Both the position numbers and the translations under genes were made by a program. Of a DNA stretch of 64,000 bases, positions 34,121 through 43,512 are shown one piece after another. Every line of letters starts with the position of its first letter. Position 1 is the stretch's first letter. This stretch comes from Entomospira nematocerorum (GTDB lineage: Bacteria; Spirochaetota; Spirochaetia; WRBN01), in assembly GCF_028748105.1 (NCBI RefSeq), contig NZ_CP118168.1, forward strand, positions 1,054,001 to 1,118,000, given 5' to 3'. Below the pieces are notes generated by a model. It saw only the letters and a list, made by a program, of their open reading frames with translations, was not told the origin of the DNA and searched no databases.

Positions 34121-34153
34121 GCCATTGGGTTAAAACTCAATGGCATTGTTTTT
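34121..34153 (+). terminator. Terminator hairpin after the lipoprotein gene
   Basis: GCCATTGGGT pairs with ACTCAATGGC (one G-T wobble, loop of 4) and is followed by a T run. It separates the lipoprotein gene from the HEPN-like gene. Confidence 0.65.
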
Positions 34154-34232
34154 AATTCATCGCTTTCACGATGTTATTGGGTATAGGGTTTACAGCGTTG
34201 TGAGATTCATAACAGAAGGAGAAATAGTAATA

Positions 34233-35809
34233 ATGAATATTAGTGATGAAAACATATATGATAAACAGATAAAAGAATATTTCAAAGAAGTACGAAGTTC
34301 CTATAATAATGGGAATTATCGCGCAACAATGGTTATGCTCTACTCTGTTGTTATGTTAGATATTTTATATAAATGTCAATATTTAGCAGAAGAGTACAAC
34401 GATGAAAAAGCAAAAGATATTATCAATAAAATTCCTGTATTAGAGGATTATGGGAATGATAAAAGTCCTAATTATAGCTGGGAAAGCACATTATTGGATA
34501 CAATAAAAAAAACTAGGTTACTTGATCCTACAGTATATTCTGATTTAGATTATTTGCGCTATCAGAGACATCTATCGGCTCACCCTGTTTTATTGAGAGA
34601 GACATTTAATCTTTATACGCCTCATCCAACTAAAGTTTATGGGTGCATTGTTTCTATGTTAGAGGGAGTTTTAAATAATCCTCCTTATTTTATTAATAAT
34701 ATTACAGTTCACATTGCCAAAGATCTTGCAGATAATAAGGAGTATTATTTATCTCATTACTCTTATTTTCAGAAATATATGTATAGGGAATACTTTAGCC
34801 ATATGAGACATGATGATGTTATAAAAACATTTAGAGTATTCTGGAAATTTGTTTTTTATCTTTCTGATGATAATTGTGAGAATAATAGAAAAGTTAACTA
34901 TCACTGTCTACGGGTGATGATGGAAAAATATAGTGATATTCTACAATCCAGTATAGAGGAAAATCTTGAGAACTACTATAAGTTTAATGAAATGGAAAAG
35001 CATCAACTATCTATTATTTATGTAGGTTTATGGCACGTTTTCCATTAATATATGGACTCATGAGGCAGGGAAAAAAAGACATTTCCTCAATGTTCATACT
35101 ACACGTATCCATAGATAAACATTATGAAAGACACATGATCGCGTGGTTTATAGCTGAAGATTTATAGGATCATATTATCAATTTAGTGCAAAAATATCAA
35201 CAAAATCCCTATTCTATTTACTTAAAATATTGGTCAGAAATGGAATGCCTTATGAGAATTGTAAAACAAATTGATGGGAATCATAAGAGCTTATTTCCAT
35301 ATTATATGGTTATACTAAAGTATGCTTTCACTCAAGCTCATGTGTCAAATGATGAAAGAGCGTGTTACTCTAGAAAATTGATACAACCTTCTATTTTATG
35401 CTTTGACGAAAAAGAAATAGAAGAGATCTGTAGCTTTATTGTTGTTGATACACAGCTAGCACATTTTTCTTTAAGTAAGGAATTACTGGAAAAGATTAAA
35501 GATGAGCGAAAAGATTTAGAAATCCTGAATAAATTCAATTTTATTAATATCTATTTTGATAGATTTTCAAAGTGTTTCAGTTATAGTGAAGCCAATAATT
35601 GTTATGATGCTCTTATTGTTCCTGATATTGAAAGATACACTGCTGATAATTGGCAAAAATTATTTGAAATTATGAATAATAATGCTCAGATATATGGTGC
35701 TTGGGATGTTAATTCTGCATTGAGCGGTATGTATAAACAGGCAAAGCAACAACTTCCGACACATGATTTTTCTGTCTATACAAATATCTCTCGATATTAT
35801 GAAAGATGA
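34233..35809 (+). pseudogene. Broken HEPN-like gene (one frameshift, one in-frame stop)
   Basis: The ATG at 34233 follows AAGGAGAAATAG. The first 271 codons form a helical protein with DLDYLRYQRHLSAHP; R-x4-H (RHLSAH) is the HEPN ribonuclease motif. The frame ends at 35048. A shift of frame near 35030-35045 continues as FPLIYGLMRQGKKDISSMF, passes a TAG at 35165-35167, and goes on as DHIINLVQKYQQNPYSIYLK to 35809, where AQIYGAWDV resembles the C-terminus of related hypothetical proteins. Read through, the original was about 525 residues. HEPN proteins are common in RNA-cleaving defence and toxin systems. The N-terminal piece could still be made, but the full protein cannot. Confidence 0.65.
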
Positions 35810-35875
35810 ATATCTATATAGATAGTAATACTGCGGAAATTATTAGAGATAATCAAAAAATAATAATAAAAATGG

Positions 35876-36655
35876 TTAAAGAGGGATAGCATGAGGAGTA
35901 CAGGAGTCCAAAACGACTCCTGTATTTAACAGAGTATCTGGTTGTATTATAATGATTTTAAACCAATAGTACATAATTAACAAGACTAGAAAGAGGAAAA
36001 AGGTATTAAAAATTCTGAAAAAATGCTGTGTACCATGCTTTGAACACCATTTAATGTTTTCATTATCATTGGTGTGTTTGTACGTTCTCTCAAGATAGTC
36101 TCTTATCGTATGAAACAAGATAATAGTAGCGATTATTAAAATGTGCGCTTCTAGGTTATTTAATTTTGAGAATTTACTTTGAAAAAAAAAGTGAGTGACA
36201 AAAGTAAGAATGAAACAGAAGAAAAGAGTAAATGGAAAGATCAACCGATATATATTATCATTTATATTTTTAACATAACCTATAGGTTGAAGATGTTTTC
36301 TTTCACGTAAAATAGGATATTTACTTCTAACAGAAAGAAATCTTTCTAATTCTTCTATATATATTTCTAATCGGGTCATATTGGTAATAATTTCAGAATA
36401 ACGTAAAATAAGATAGAGCATGATTGCAAATAACACAGTTCTTATTATTGAAAATGGAAAATAAATAGTTACAGCATAACTTTTTGCAGAGTCTTTAATA
36501 GTATAGTCTACTGCATCAGTGTCAATAACTGATAAAATCAAAACTACTAATATAATCCATAGTATTCGGAATACTTTATTGAAGCTTTGTTTCTTTGATT
36601 CAAGTAGATGACAACTTTCTCTATAATGGTCATATAATAACTCTAATTTATCCAT
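35876..36655 (-). CDS. Orphan multi-span membrane protein
   Basis: The 259-residue protein has about five hydrophobic helices (for example ILWIILVVLILSVI, IIRTVLFAIMLYLILRY, LIFPFTLFFCFILTFVTHFFF, HILIIATIILFH, FLFLVLLIMYYWF). The N-terminus is charged and helical, and the cytoplasmic loop is basic (SKYPILRERKHLQ). I recognise no family. The N-terminal helical pair plus two membrane helices loosely recalls SLATT-type effectors of defence systems, but I see no firm motif. It is convergent with the HEPN-like pseudogene and A+T-rich like it. Confidence 0.5.
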   Translation of the reverse strand: MDKLELLYDHYRESCHLLESKKQSFNKVFRILWIILVVLILSVIDTDAVDYTIKDSAKSYAVTIYFPFSIIRTVLFAIMLYLILRYSEIITNMTRLEIYIEELERFLSVRSKYPILRERKHLQPIGYVKNINDNIYRLIFPFTLFFCFILTFVTHFFFQSKFSKLNNLEAHILIIATIILFHTIRDYLERTYKHTNDNENIKWCSKHGTQHFFRIFNTFFLFLVLLIMYYWFKIIIIQPDTLLNTGVVLDSCTPHAIPL

Positions 36656-36712
36656 GGATGCAATATTACAATCAAAATATTATTATTGTCAATAAGATTT
36701 ATGCTTTATAAA

Positions 36713-37103
36713 TGGAGGCGGCGGGAATTGAACCCGCGTCCTAAGAGTGCCCAATAAGCCCTCTACAAGCTTAGATGGTTGTTACTGATTCGCTATATGT
36801 TAGGGAAACCATCTAACCCTCATATAGCTACAGTGCACAATAATGTCCAACACTGCATGTGCACTCCTGCAGGTTGTAAGTCTTGGTTAATCTGTCAAGT
36901 TTGTATTCCCTCAAGACGGCGTGTCTACAAACCCGTCGCTACTACTTTAAGTTAAGCAGCGATAGCCATGTTAGCAGCACCCAAATTCATGGATACAACA
37001 TCATTTTTCTTGGCATTTAAATTGTTGCGCAGTTTTTAGAGTTACGCGCTCTGCTTGCAGACCTACCGGAAGCGAATCTCCCAGTCGAAGCCTTGACGCC
37101 CCC
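36713..37103 (-). ncRNA. ssrA: tmRNA (ssrA)
   Basis: On the minus strand GGGGGCG (37103-37097) starts a tRNA-like half and pairs with CGCCTCC (36720-36714), the 3' acceptor strand, followed by discriminator A. The 3' part has a clear T-arm (GGGTTCAATTCCC). The 5' part is GGCTTCGACTGGGA, the usual tmRNA start. A tag reading frame ends MNLGAANMAIAA and then TAA, a hydrophobic degron. The tag is about 24 residues, longer than the common 10-12. The terminal CCA is not encoded and must be added. tmRNA rescues stalled ribosomes with SmpB. The first tag codon is not certain. Confidence 0.93.
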
Positions 37104-37181
37104 AATATCTTTCCATGAAGATATCACATAAACGAGAAAAGGTCAAGCAGTTTATAAACTAGCCTGCCGATATCTCTAGTA

Positions 37182-38054
37182 ATGACGTATCATATTCATT
37201 TTCTACAATTTCAGCCCACGTCTAGGAGTGCGCATGGGTATTATGAGCTAGGGTTAGAATTGGCTACAAAGTCTTCATCTATTCTCTTTAAGGCAGCCGT
37301 GCAAGCATTTAGTCGATCATTAGAGATAGATAGTTGTTATGCCCCTGCCTACTTGATGCGTGCAAAGCTTCGATTTACGGTAGTAGAACGAAAAATCGCG
37401 CAAGGAACAACGATGGGACTGCGTAAAAAACTTCTAAAAGTAATCGATGATACAACTAAATATATATGTATACATGATAATGACTATGACGCATATGTTT
37501 TACGAGCAAAAGCCTATTTAGTCCTTATTCGTTATGATAAGTATGCAGCTGGAGCTTTTTTGGATGATTATGAAGCTATTCATCAGCGAAAAGGCCCTAT
37601 AGATCTCTTTACTAAGCAGCTAGCTTGGGTAGGATTACAGGCTTCACGAGTAAGTGGTGACTATACACAGGCTCTCCATTACTTGGATATGGCATATGAC
37701 GGAGTCTATGATCACAATTATTTTATTCGACGTTCAGTTATTTTCGATGAGATGGGGAACAGTGAGGATTCTGCGGCGGATCTACTGCGAGCACGCTCGA
37801 AGAGCCTTTTGTCAACAGCTTTTGAGAAGGCCGCTCTTTTTGAGGAGGCTGAGAAAATTCTGTTAGAACAAATAGAGACCGCTCCGCTGAATATTTGGCC
37901 AAAAATACGTCTTGCCCAATTCTATGAGCGTATTGGCGTAGTAGAGCAGTCTATTCAAACGTATCAGTATGTATTACGGCAATTAGCTTCTACGCATCGT
38001 TACTATGCTGTTATACAGTATGAAGTTAATCGATTAGAACGTAGCATGGATTAA
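37182..38054 (+). CDS. TPR-repeat protein
   Basis: The 290-residue soluble protein is built of TPR-like helix pairs. Examples are AHGYYELGLELATKSSSILFKAAVQAFSRSLEIDSCYAPAYLMRAKLRF near the N-terminus and EKAALFEEAEKILLEQIETAPLNIWPKIRLAQFYERIG near the end. No signal peptide is seen, so it is probably cytoplasmic. The ATG lacks a good ribosome-binding site. It converges on the cyclo-ligase gene and overlaps it by 21 bases, so both stop codons lie within the other gene. The partner is unknown. Confidence 0.72.
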   Translation: MTYHIHFLQFQPTSRSAHGYYELGLELATKSSSILFKAAVQAFSRSLEIDSCYAPAYLMRAKLRFTVVERKIAQGTTMGLRKKLLKVIDDTTKYICIHDNDYDAYVLRAKAYLVLIRYDKYAAGAFLDDYEAIHQRKGPIDLFTKQLAWVGLQASRVSGDYTQALHYLDMAYDGVYDHNYFIRRSVIFDEMGNSEDSAADLLRARSKSLLSTAFEKAALFEEAEKILLEQIETAPLNIWPKIRLAQFYERIGVVEQSIQTYQYVLRQLASTHRYYAVIQYEVNRLERSMD

Positions 38055-38609
38055 ATTTTTTTGTGTTAAAATATAAGAAAATGGGATATCATGTGATTCA
38101 ATAGGAAAAGAGCAAGAGGAAAAGGAGTGATCCGTTACGGCTATCGTCACTGGAAGATTATTCTTAATAGAGGAGAGAAAGCGGTCATAAAAGCCACCAC
38201 CGTGTCCTAGACGATAGCCAGAGGTAGTGGTTGCTAGAGCTGGAGCCAAAATAAGGCTCTGTTTATGGGATGGTCTCCACGGTATTAGATCGGCAATAGG
38301 CTCCTTAATGCCATAGGAACCGAGTTGTAGATCTTTTTTGAGATCGTTAACCGCTAAAAATATCATGGTGGTTTGCGTTACAACCTTCGGTAGATACAGT
38401 TTTTTTTGATCAGTGATTACTTGCTCTAATAAGGGGGAGATATCTACTTCATAAGATAATGGCATGTAAGCAAGAATGTACTCTGCCTCATGGTAGAGTT
38501 GAGAGTGTATCAGGTGTTCTATGGGGAGAGGATCTTTTATCGACGCTTTACTCTTTTTACGTAGGATTTCCTTACTGTGCATGGAATACAAACTGTCTAA
38601 TAGATTCAT
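38034..38609 (-). CDS. 5-formyltetrahydrofolate cyclo-ligase family protein
   Basis: The C-terminal half holds GYRLGHGGGFYDRFL, the signature of 5-formyltetrahydrofolate cyclo-ligase. The glycine-rich loop binds ATP phosphates, and the Tyr-Asp part shapes the folate site. The N-terminus MHSKEILRKKSK also fits. The enzyme converts 5-formyl-THF to 5,10-methenyl-THF with ATP. The start is uncertain: an ATG at 38609 has GAGAGCC in front, and one at 38582 would give the more usual N-terminus. Either start lies inside the upstream TPR gene. It is the last gene of the overlapping operon. Confidence 0.85.
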   Translation of the reverse strand: MNLLDSLYSMHSKEILRKKSKASIKDPLPIEHLIHSQLYHEAEYILAYMPLSYEVDISPLLEQVITDQKKLYLPKVVTQTTMIFLAVNDLKKDLQLGSYGIKEPIADLIPWRPSHKQSLILAPALATTTSGYRLGHGGGFYDRFLSSIKNNLPVTIAVTDHSFSSCSFPIESHDIPFSYILTQKNLIHATF

Positions 38610-40305
38610 ATATGGCTCTCTTATTGGTAGCATTGATTTGGATTGTTCCCTTACGAAAAAGGTTGTCTTGGTGATATATCATAATTGTTAGTGTCTCCTC
38701 TGTATCTTGGGCAATTGATATATAAATCTCTGCATCCGGATAATCATAAATTTTTATTTTTTTGAAAAGACGGCTACTCTTTAGTCTTGACTCCATATCA
38801 ATTCGTGCAGGAAGACCCCAGAATTGTGAAAAAAATGGTGTTTGAAGATAGAGATTAGAGAGAATGATGTTTTTTTCTTTTTTGGATAAAGATAGTTTCT
38901 CTAGTGCGCGAAGCGTAACTGCATGATATAGATTTTGTTGATAGGGAATAATAATTTCTTTCATTAATTGAAAATAATCTTCTTTTTTCCGTCCTGACAT
39001 AGTTAGTTGAGCAACTGTTGTAAAGCGATCTATGGGTGTTCGGAAGGCTTTAATAGATGCATGTGCAAGTTGTTGATGATAGGCGTGATAGGTATCATTT
39101 AGTTGGAGAGAGTATCTTAAAAAATTTTCTAAATTATGCATATTTTTTGCATAGTCAGCTGCATTGAGTTGGCTACGTCTATGATTGAGCTTTGCTCGGC
39201 GATAGGCAAAACCATACTGAATGTGTTGGATGCATTGATGTATAAATTGTTTTATATTGCTAGGGAGTTCATGTTGCAGTACTCTTTGTTTTAACTCCCA
39301 GTAGCGTACTTCCTGCGCTCGCCATTTAGACTCAAAGAAGCTAGGATTAATACCAAACGTTTTCATCCACAGGTAGTTCTGTTTTTGTTGAATGATTTCC
39401 TTGAGCAGAGGATACGCTTCATCAAGTTTACCAAAGTCTAAGTAGAGGTCAATGAGACCAAGTTTACTCAAAGGAGTTCTTGCATGAGGATTAGTTTTTG
39501 CCTGCTCCATTTCATACAGTTCACTTTGTTCGTAGTAGAACTGACTTTTCGCTAAATTCATTTGTTGATGATAAAAATTACCCAGTAATCTTAAAATGGA
39601 AGGACTCGTAGGATCAATTTCTAACGATGCTATCAATAGATCTTCGGCTTTTTCATATTGTAAAAAATCCATTTCAAGAATATATTGGTTATAATAGTTC
39701 GGCAGAAGATAATCAGCTGAAAGTGATTCTTGCTGTATGAAATTATTCGCTAAAGAGTAATACTCTATTGCATTTTCGTAGGATCCGCGATCGCTGTGAA
39801 GTAGAGCAATCATGCTATATAAAAAGGGGGATTGTAGGTATTGATACTGATCTGCGATTATAATTGCTTCATCTGTCTTGAAATTTTTATAGAGTAGCCA
39901 GAGATAGTCCTGTAAAGAGGACTCATTAGTAGGATCAGCTTGCCAAATTTTTTCTGTGATACGCAGAGCTTTGGTGTATTCTCCTGACAGAGAGTATGCA
40001 TAAGATAACCACTGGTCAATTTGTAGTTGTATGTAATCAATATTAGAGTGAATTTTCTCTAGTTCTTGAATTGCTTGGTATGTTAATCCTTGTTGTAAAA
40101 GAAATTGAGCATATTTTAAGACAACTTCAGGCCATTCATGATGGTCTTTATTAATGTTTTCCATGAATTCACTAATAATGTAATAGTTGTTAGATTGGAG
40201 GACATTTTCCAATGCATCGACCAGAGATTCTTGTGATGTGATCGTTGTCGCTAATGCCATCTTTAGTAGAATGGAGATGATATAAATCGAGAATTTATAG
40301 TTCAT
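38572..40305 (-). CDS. Envelope TPR protein of the MoxR operon
   Basis: From the ATG at 40305, which overlaps the preceding stop as ATGA and is preceded by AAAGGAAACACC, the 577-residue protein has a signal peptide (FSIYIISILLKMALATTITS). About ten TPR-like helix pairs follow (QLQIDQWLSYAYSLSGEYTKALRITEKIW...). The C-terminal 100 residues are a beta-rich domain (IKIYDYPDAEIYISIAQDTEETLTIMIY). TPR proteins of MoxR operons are thought to help assemble or tether envelope complexes. An earlier in-frame start at 40350 would push the signal peptide inward. Confidence 0.75.
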   Translation of the reverse strand: MNYKFSIYIISILLKMALATTITSQESLVDALENVLQSNNYYIISEFMENINKDHHEWPEVVLKYAQFLLQQGLTYQAIQELEKIHSNIDYIQLQIDQWLSYAYSLSGEYTKALRITEKIWQADPTNESSLQDYLWLLYKNFKTDEAIIIADQYQYLQSPFLYSMIALLHSDRGSYENAIEYYSLANNFIQQESLSADYLLPNYYNQYILEMDFLQYEKAEDLLIASLEIDPTSPSILRLLGNFYHQQMNLAKSQFYYEQSELYEMEQAKTNPHARTPLSKLGLIDLYLDFGKLDEAYPLLKEIIQQKQNYLWMKTFGINPSFFESKWRAQEVRYWELKQRVLQHELPSNIKQFIHQCIQHIQYGFAYRRAKLNHRRSQLNAADYAKNMHNLENFLRYSLQLNDTYHAYHQQLAHASIKAFRTPIDRFTTVAQLTMSGRKKEDYFQLMKEIIIPYQQNLYHAVTLRALEKLSLSKKEKNIILSNLYLQTPFFSQFWGLPARIDMESRLKSSRLFKKIKIYDYPDAEIYISIAQDTEETLTIMIYHQDNLFRKGTIQINATNKRAIYESIRQFVFHAQ

Positions 40306-42377
40306 AGGAGGTGTTTCCTTTGTAAACTCTTCTTGATTATGATTCTCCATCGTATATACATAGGAAATTTAAGATAATAATTACGACATTCTACGATATA
40401 TTGTCGTAATATAGCATACTCATCATTAGAAATAGTAGGATTTGGATGGAAAAAAATTCTTTCAATAAGTGATTTTACTTGATCATTCGTTAGTAAGAGC
40501 AATTGCCAGTGCTCCTGATGTGGATGCTCAAGAAGATGCATCCACATCAGGAGGCAACGATGCCATTCAGCTACAGAAGGAGTTTTTTTATGGTGGAGAT
40601 AGAGCCAGTAATGAAAATAGTATACCTTATATAGAATATATAATATGGGAAGCATGATAATGATGGTAATAATTAAAAGTAAGGCAAAGAGAGTGTGGCT
40701 TACTTTAGGCAGTTCATTATAGGTCCATTTAAATGGTTTTATAATATTAGGTATATCAATAATATCAAGTGCGGTGATTTGTTCAATAAAGCGATAGATA
40801 TCGGTTAAATTTTGATTATCACTGGCCAACATAAGTTCATTTCCATAAATTTGAGAGGGTGTTGGGTCAAAAGGAATCCACCCAACATCATTAAAGTAAA
40901 CTTCTACCCAAGAATGAGACTCTGCAGAGGTGACAGCATAGTAATTAAGAACCTGATTTTGTGTGGAGACACGAAATCCGCCTGCGACACGTGCAACGAT
41001 ATCCATTGATTGTAGCATGAGAGCCATGGCTGTTGCAAAGTAACTACAATAGCCTTTTTTGGAAGAAAATAGGAAGTGATGGAGCTGATCGACATTCATA
41101 GACTCCCCTGGATGTAATGAATAGTAGTAGTTTGTGTGAAAATAAGATTCAATGGTTTTTACTTTAGCATAATCGCCGGAGACACCAGACGTTACCTCTT
41201 TAGCAAGATTTCGAATTTCTTCGCTTATCTGGTTGTGACTCATAACGTAATCGGGTATATTTTCACTTTTTGCACTAAGAGGATGGTCATGCATACTTCT
41301 TGTTGCTCTCAATTTTGGAATAATATCATAAAATTCAACACGAAAAATTTGCTTAAATTGATGCATATTTTTAGCACTTATCTGATTATAGGAGGAGATT
41401 TCATAAGGAGATACAATAGCACCAGCTGACATATTGATAAGATAAATATCCATCGTGCTAGGTTGTGTATATTCATGTTTTGCTGCAGGCCAATTTTGTT
41501 TTTTCCCGAATTTACTATTAGGGAAATCATCGAGATTTTGTAGATAAAAGAAGCCTTTTTCTGCAGAGTATCCACTCATGGTTAATCGCTTGAGTAAGAG
41601 TCCGTTTGGGATGATGCTGTCACTTTGAATAAGAAAGAGTAGTTTAGATCCTAGGGAAATTTCTGATTCCAACTTCAGCGACTCTGCGAAATCAAAATTT
41701 GTAAAATTTGATCGCAATAGTCCTTCACTGCTTCGCATGTGAGGGCTAGCTTTTTCATAGACCCATGGGATTGTTAGTAAGGATGCTCCTAAGGAGAATG
41801 CTATTACCTTAAGTGTATTTATTAGCATTTTTCTCTTAGATAAGAGAGGATGCAACAGTTGTGATAATAAAGAGATTTCCATTGTACTATACAGAATGAG
41901 ACTTAATAGTAATGTTAGGAGGTTACTATATATTCCCAACTTGAACTGTCTCATTTCCCAGAATATAAGAATAAAAAGAAAAGGCCTTAAGCTGATTTCC
42001 AGTAAGCGATAGGCAGGAATATGTTTGAATAGGAGTGTTGAATAAAAGAGTATATAGAGTGTTCCACGCAGAGGGATAAATGTTAAATCCCATTTAATGA
42101 GTAGGTGTGGATAGTACATAGCAAATATTGTATCCATTAATCCCAGTAGACTGCGAATAAGTTCAAAAATCAGTGGAGTAAATAACCACAGAATATGTGG
42201 AGATCGTAGACGTTGTGGAGATGATATTTGCTGTGATACATAGATTGCTGTAAGATTTGTTAGGAGAAAGAGTATAATAGCAAATGGTAGTGATATAGCA
42301 GATTGCCATAGATGAATGATATGGATATATAAATAAAGAAGTATAAAAGTACGTAATATGATGCTAGTATGAAACAA
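40302..42377 (-). CDS. Membrane transglutaminase-like protein (TgpA-like)
   Basis: The N-terminal 200 residues have about six membrane helices. A periplasmic transglutaminase-like domain follows, with the triad Cys in KGYCSYFATAMALML, His in ESHSWVEVYF and Asp in GWIPFDPTPSQ. A membrane helix (ALLLIITIIIMLPILYILY) and a short helical tail complete it. TgpA proteins are encoded with MoxR and DUF58 partners, as here. They may cross-link or hydrolyse peptide bonds in the envelope. The TTG at 42377 has GAGG at good distance and is preferred over the TTG at 42389. The gene overlaps DUF58 by 14 bases. Confidence 0.88.
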   Translation of the reverse strand: MFHTSIILRTFILLYLYIHIIHLWQSAISLPFAIILFLLTNLTAIYVSQQISSPQRLRSPHILWLFTPLIFELIRSLLGLMDTIFAMYYPHLLIKWDLTFIPLRGTLYILFYSTLLFKHIPAYRLLEISLRPFLFILIFWEMRQFKLGIYSNLLTLLLSLILYSTMEISLLSQLLHPLLSKRKMLINTLKVIAFSLGASLLTIPWVYEKASPHMRSSEGLLRSNFTNFDFAESLKLESEISLGSKLLFLIQSDSIIPNGLLLKRLTMSGYSAEKGFFYLQNLDDFPNSKFGKKQNWPAAKHEYTQPSTMDIYLINMSAGAIVSPYEISSYNQISAKNMHQFKQIFRVEFYDIIPKLRATRSMHDHPLSAKSENIPDYVMSHNQISEEIRNLAKEVTSGVSGDYAKVKTIESYFHTNYYYSLHPGESMNVDQLHHFLFSSKKGYCSYFATAMALMLQSMDIVARVAGGFRVSTQNQVLNYYAVTSAESHSWVEVYFNDVGWIPFDPTPSQIYGNELMLASDNQNLTDIYRFIEQITALDIIDIPNIIKPFKWTYNELPKVSHTLFALLLIITIIIMLPILYILYKVYYFHYWLYLHHKKTPSVAEWHRCLLMWMHLLEHPHQEHWQLLLLTNDQVKSLIERIFFHPNPTISNDEYAILRQYIVECRNYYLKFPMYIRWRIIIKKSLQRKHLL

Positions 42378-43512
42378 AATAGACCTCAAAAGGAGTGTGT
42401 TGAATAGTTAATGATGTTGGTCGATACTGTGATTTTTCATATAAAATGATGAGTATGTGAGGACAATAGATATCGAGCAATCCTATTATCGAAGAAATTT
42501 GGGTGTAATGCAGAAGAAATACATAGGGAGCTTTTTTGATAGCTTGGAATTTTCGAGATGTATGAGTAGTTATATAAGCAAGTTTTTGTCGTTGCTCTAA
42601 TGTATCTCCTCTGTATTTATTCAAATGAAAGGAATCACCAATAGATAATTCTAAAGCATGTTCAGGCAGGGATCGTGCTATTTCCTGACTTAAAGAGATC
42701 AGAGCGTCTAACTGGATTTCTCCAAGAATACTGGGATCTGGCAGTATAATTTCCATAGAGTGAATCATTCGTATCGTAGAATGTTGTGTTTCTCGATTTT
42801 TAATAAATAGTTCATTAAAGCGTGCAAATAGTCGCCAGTCAAGGGAACGAATATCATCTCCAATAGTATAGCGCTTGAAGTCATAGAATTGATTAGCAAT
42901 CTTATTGTGTGATTGATGCTTTTGTTCGCTATGATGTAAATTGTGTAGAGCGTGGAGGGCTGATGGAGGGATGTCCATTTTGGCATGCACTATCGGTGCA
43001 GGAATGAGAATGGTTTGTTTGTGAGGTACTGGGATTTCGATGGTAAATAATCCAAAAATATCAGTAAAGCGTAGTAAAAATGTAACTTCATAGACTCCCC
43101 TGTGGGAATGTAAGGTGTGTAGATAAATTTTTTTACGAAGTTTAATATCTGTAGTATATAGATACTGTTTATGTGGAGATGCAGCCCAGCGAGATTCCCA
43201 TTCATATATAAAGAGAAAAAGCGGAAGAGGTCTTGATGGAAAGTCCAGAATTAAAGTTACTTGTGTCTCTTGATCTTGCATGGAGAGAGTATGTGTGAGC
43301 GAGCTCGAGTGAATAAGATGGGCAGTATAGAAGTATATAATCAAGACTAAAACAATGATGCTGATGATGAGAGCCATCATAAATGACCCCCATAGTAGAA
43401 GCGGGAGTAACTCTAGAATAAGGGCAACTGTAAATAAGGTAATAGCAATAAAAAGAAAAATGAGACCGTGTAAGGAGCGTAGTGGATGATATATAGCTGA
43501 ATTATGATTCAT
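42364..43512 (-). CDS. DUF58 domain protein
   Basis: Two N-terminal membrane helices are followed by a beta-rich part and the DUF58 signature YTIGDDIRSLDWRLFARFNELFIKNRE near residue 215, a von Willebrand-like fold. These proteins sit in the membrane beside MoxR ATPases, and the pair is thought to act as a chaperone for envelope or metal-containing complexes. The ATG overlaps the moxR stop by 11 bases. The 382-residue length is normal. Confidence 0.9.
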   Translation of the reverse strand: MNHNSAIYHPLRSLHGLIFLFIAITLFTVALILELLPLLLWGSFMMALIISIIVLVLIIYFYTAHLIHSSSLTHTLSMQDQETQVTLILDFPSRPLPLFLFIYEWESRWAASPHKQYLYTTDIKLRKKIYLHTLHSHRGVYEVTFLLRFTDIFGLFTIEIPVPHKQTILIPAPIVHAKMDIPPSALHALHNLHHSEQKHQSHNKIANQFYDFKRYTIGDDIRSLDWRLFARFNELFIKNRETQHSTIRMIHSMEIILPDPSILGEIQLDALISLSQEIARSLPEHALELSIGDSFHLNKYRGDTLEQRQKLAYITTHTSRKFQAIKKAPYVFLLHYTQISSIIGLLDIYCPHILIILYEKSQYRPTSLTIQHTPFEVYFVSY

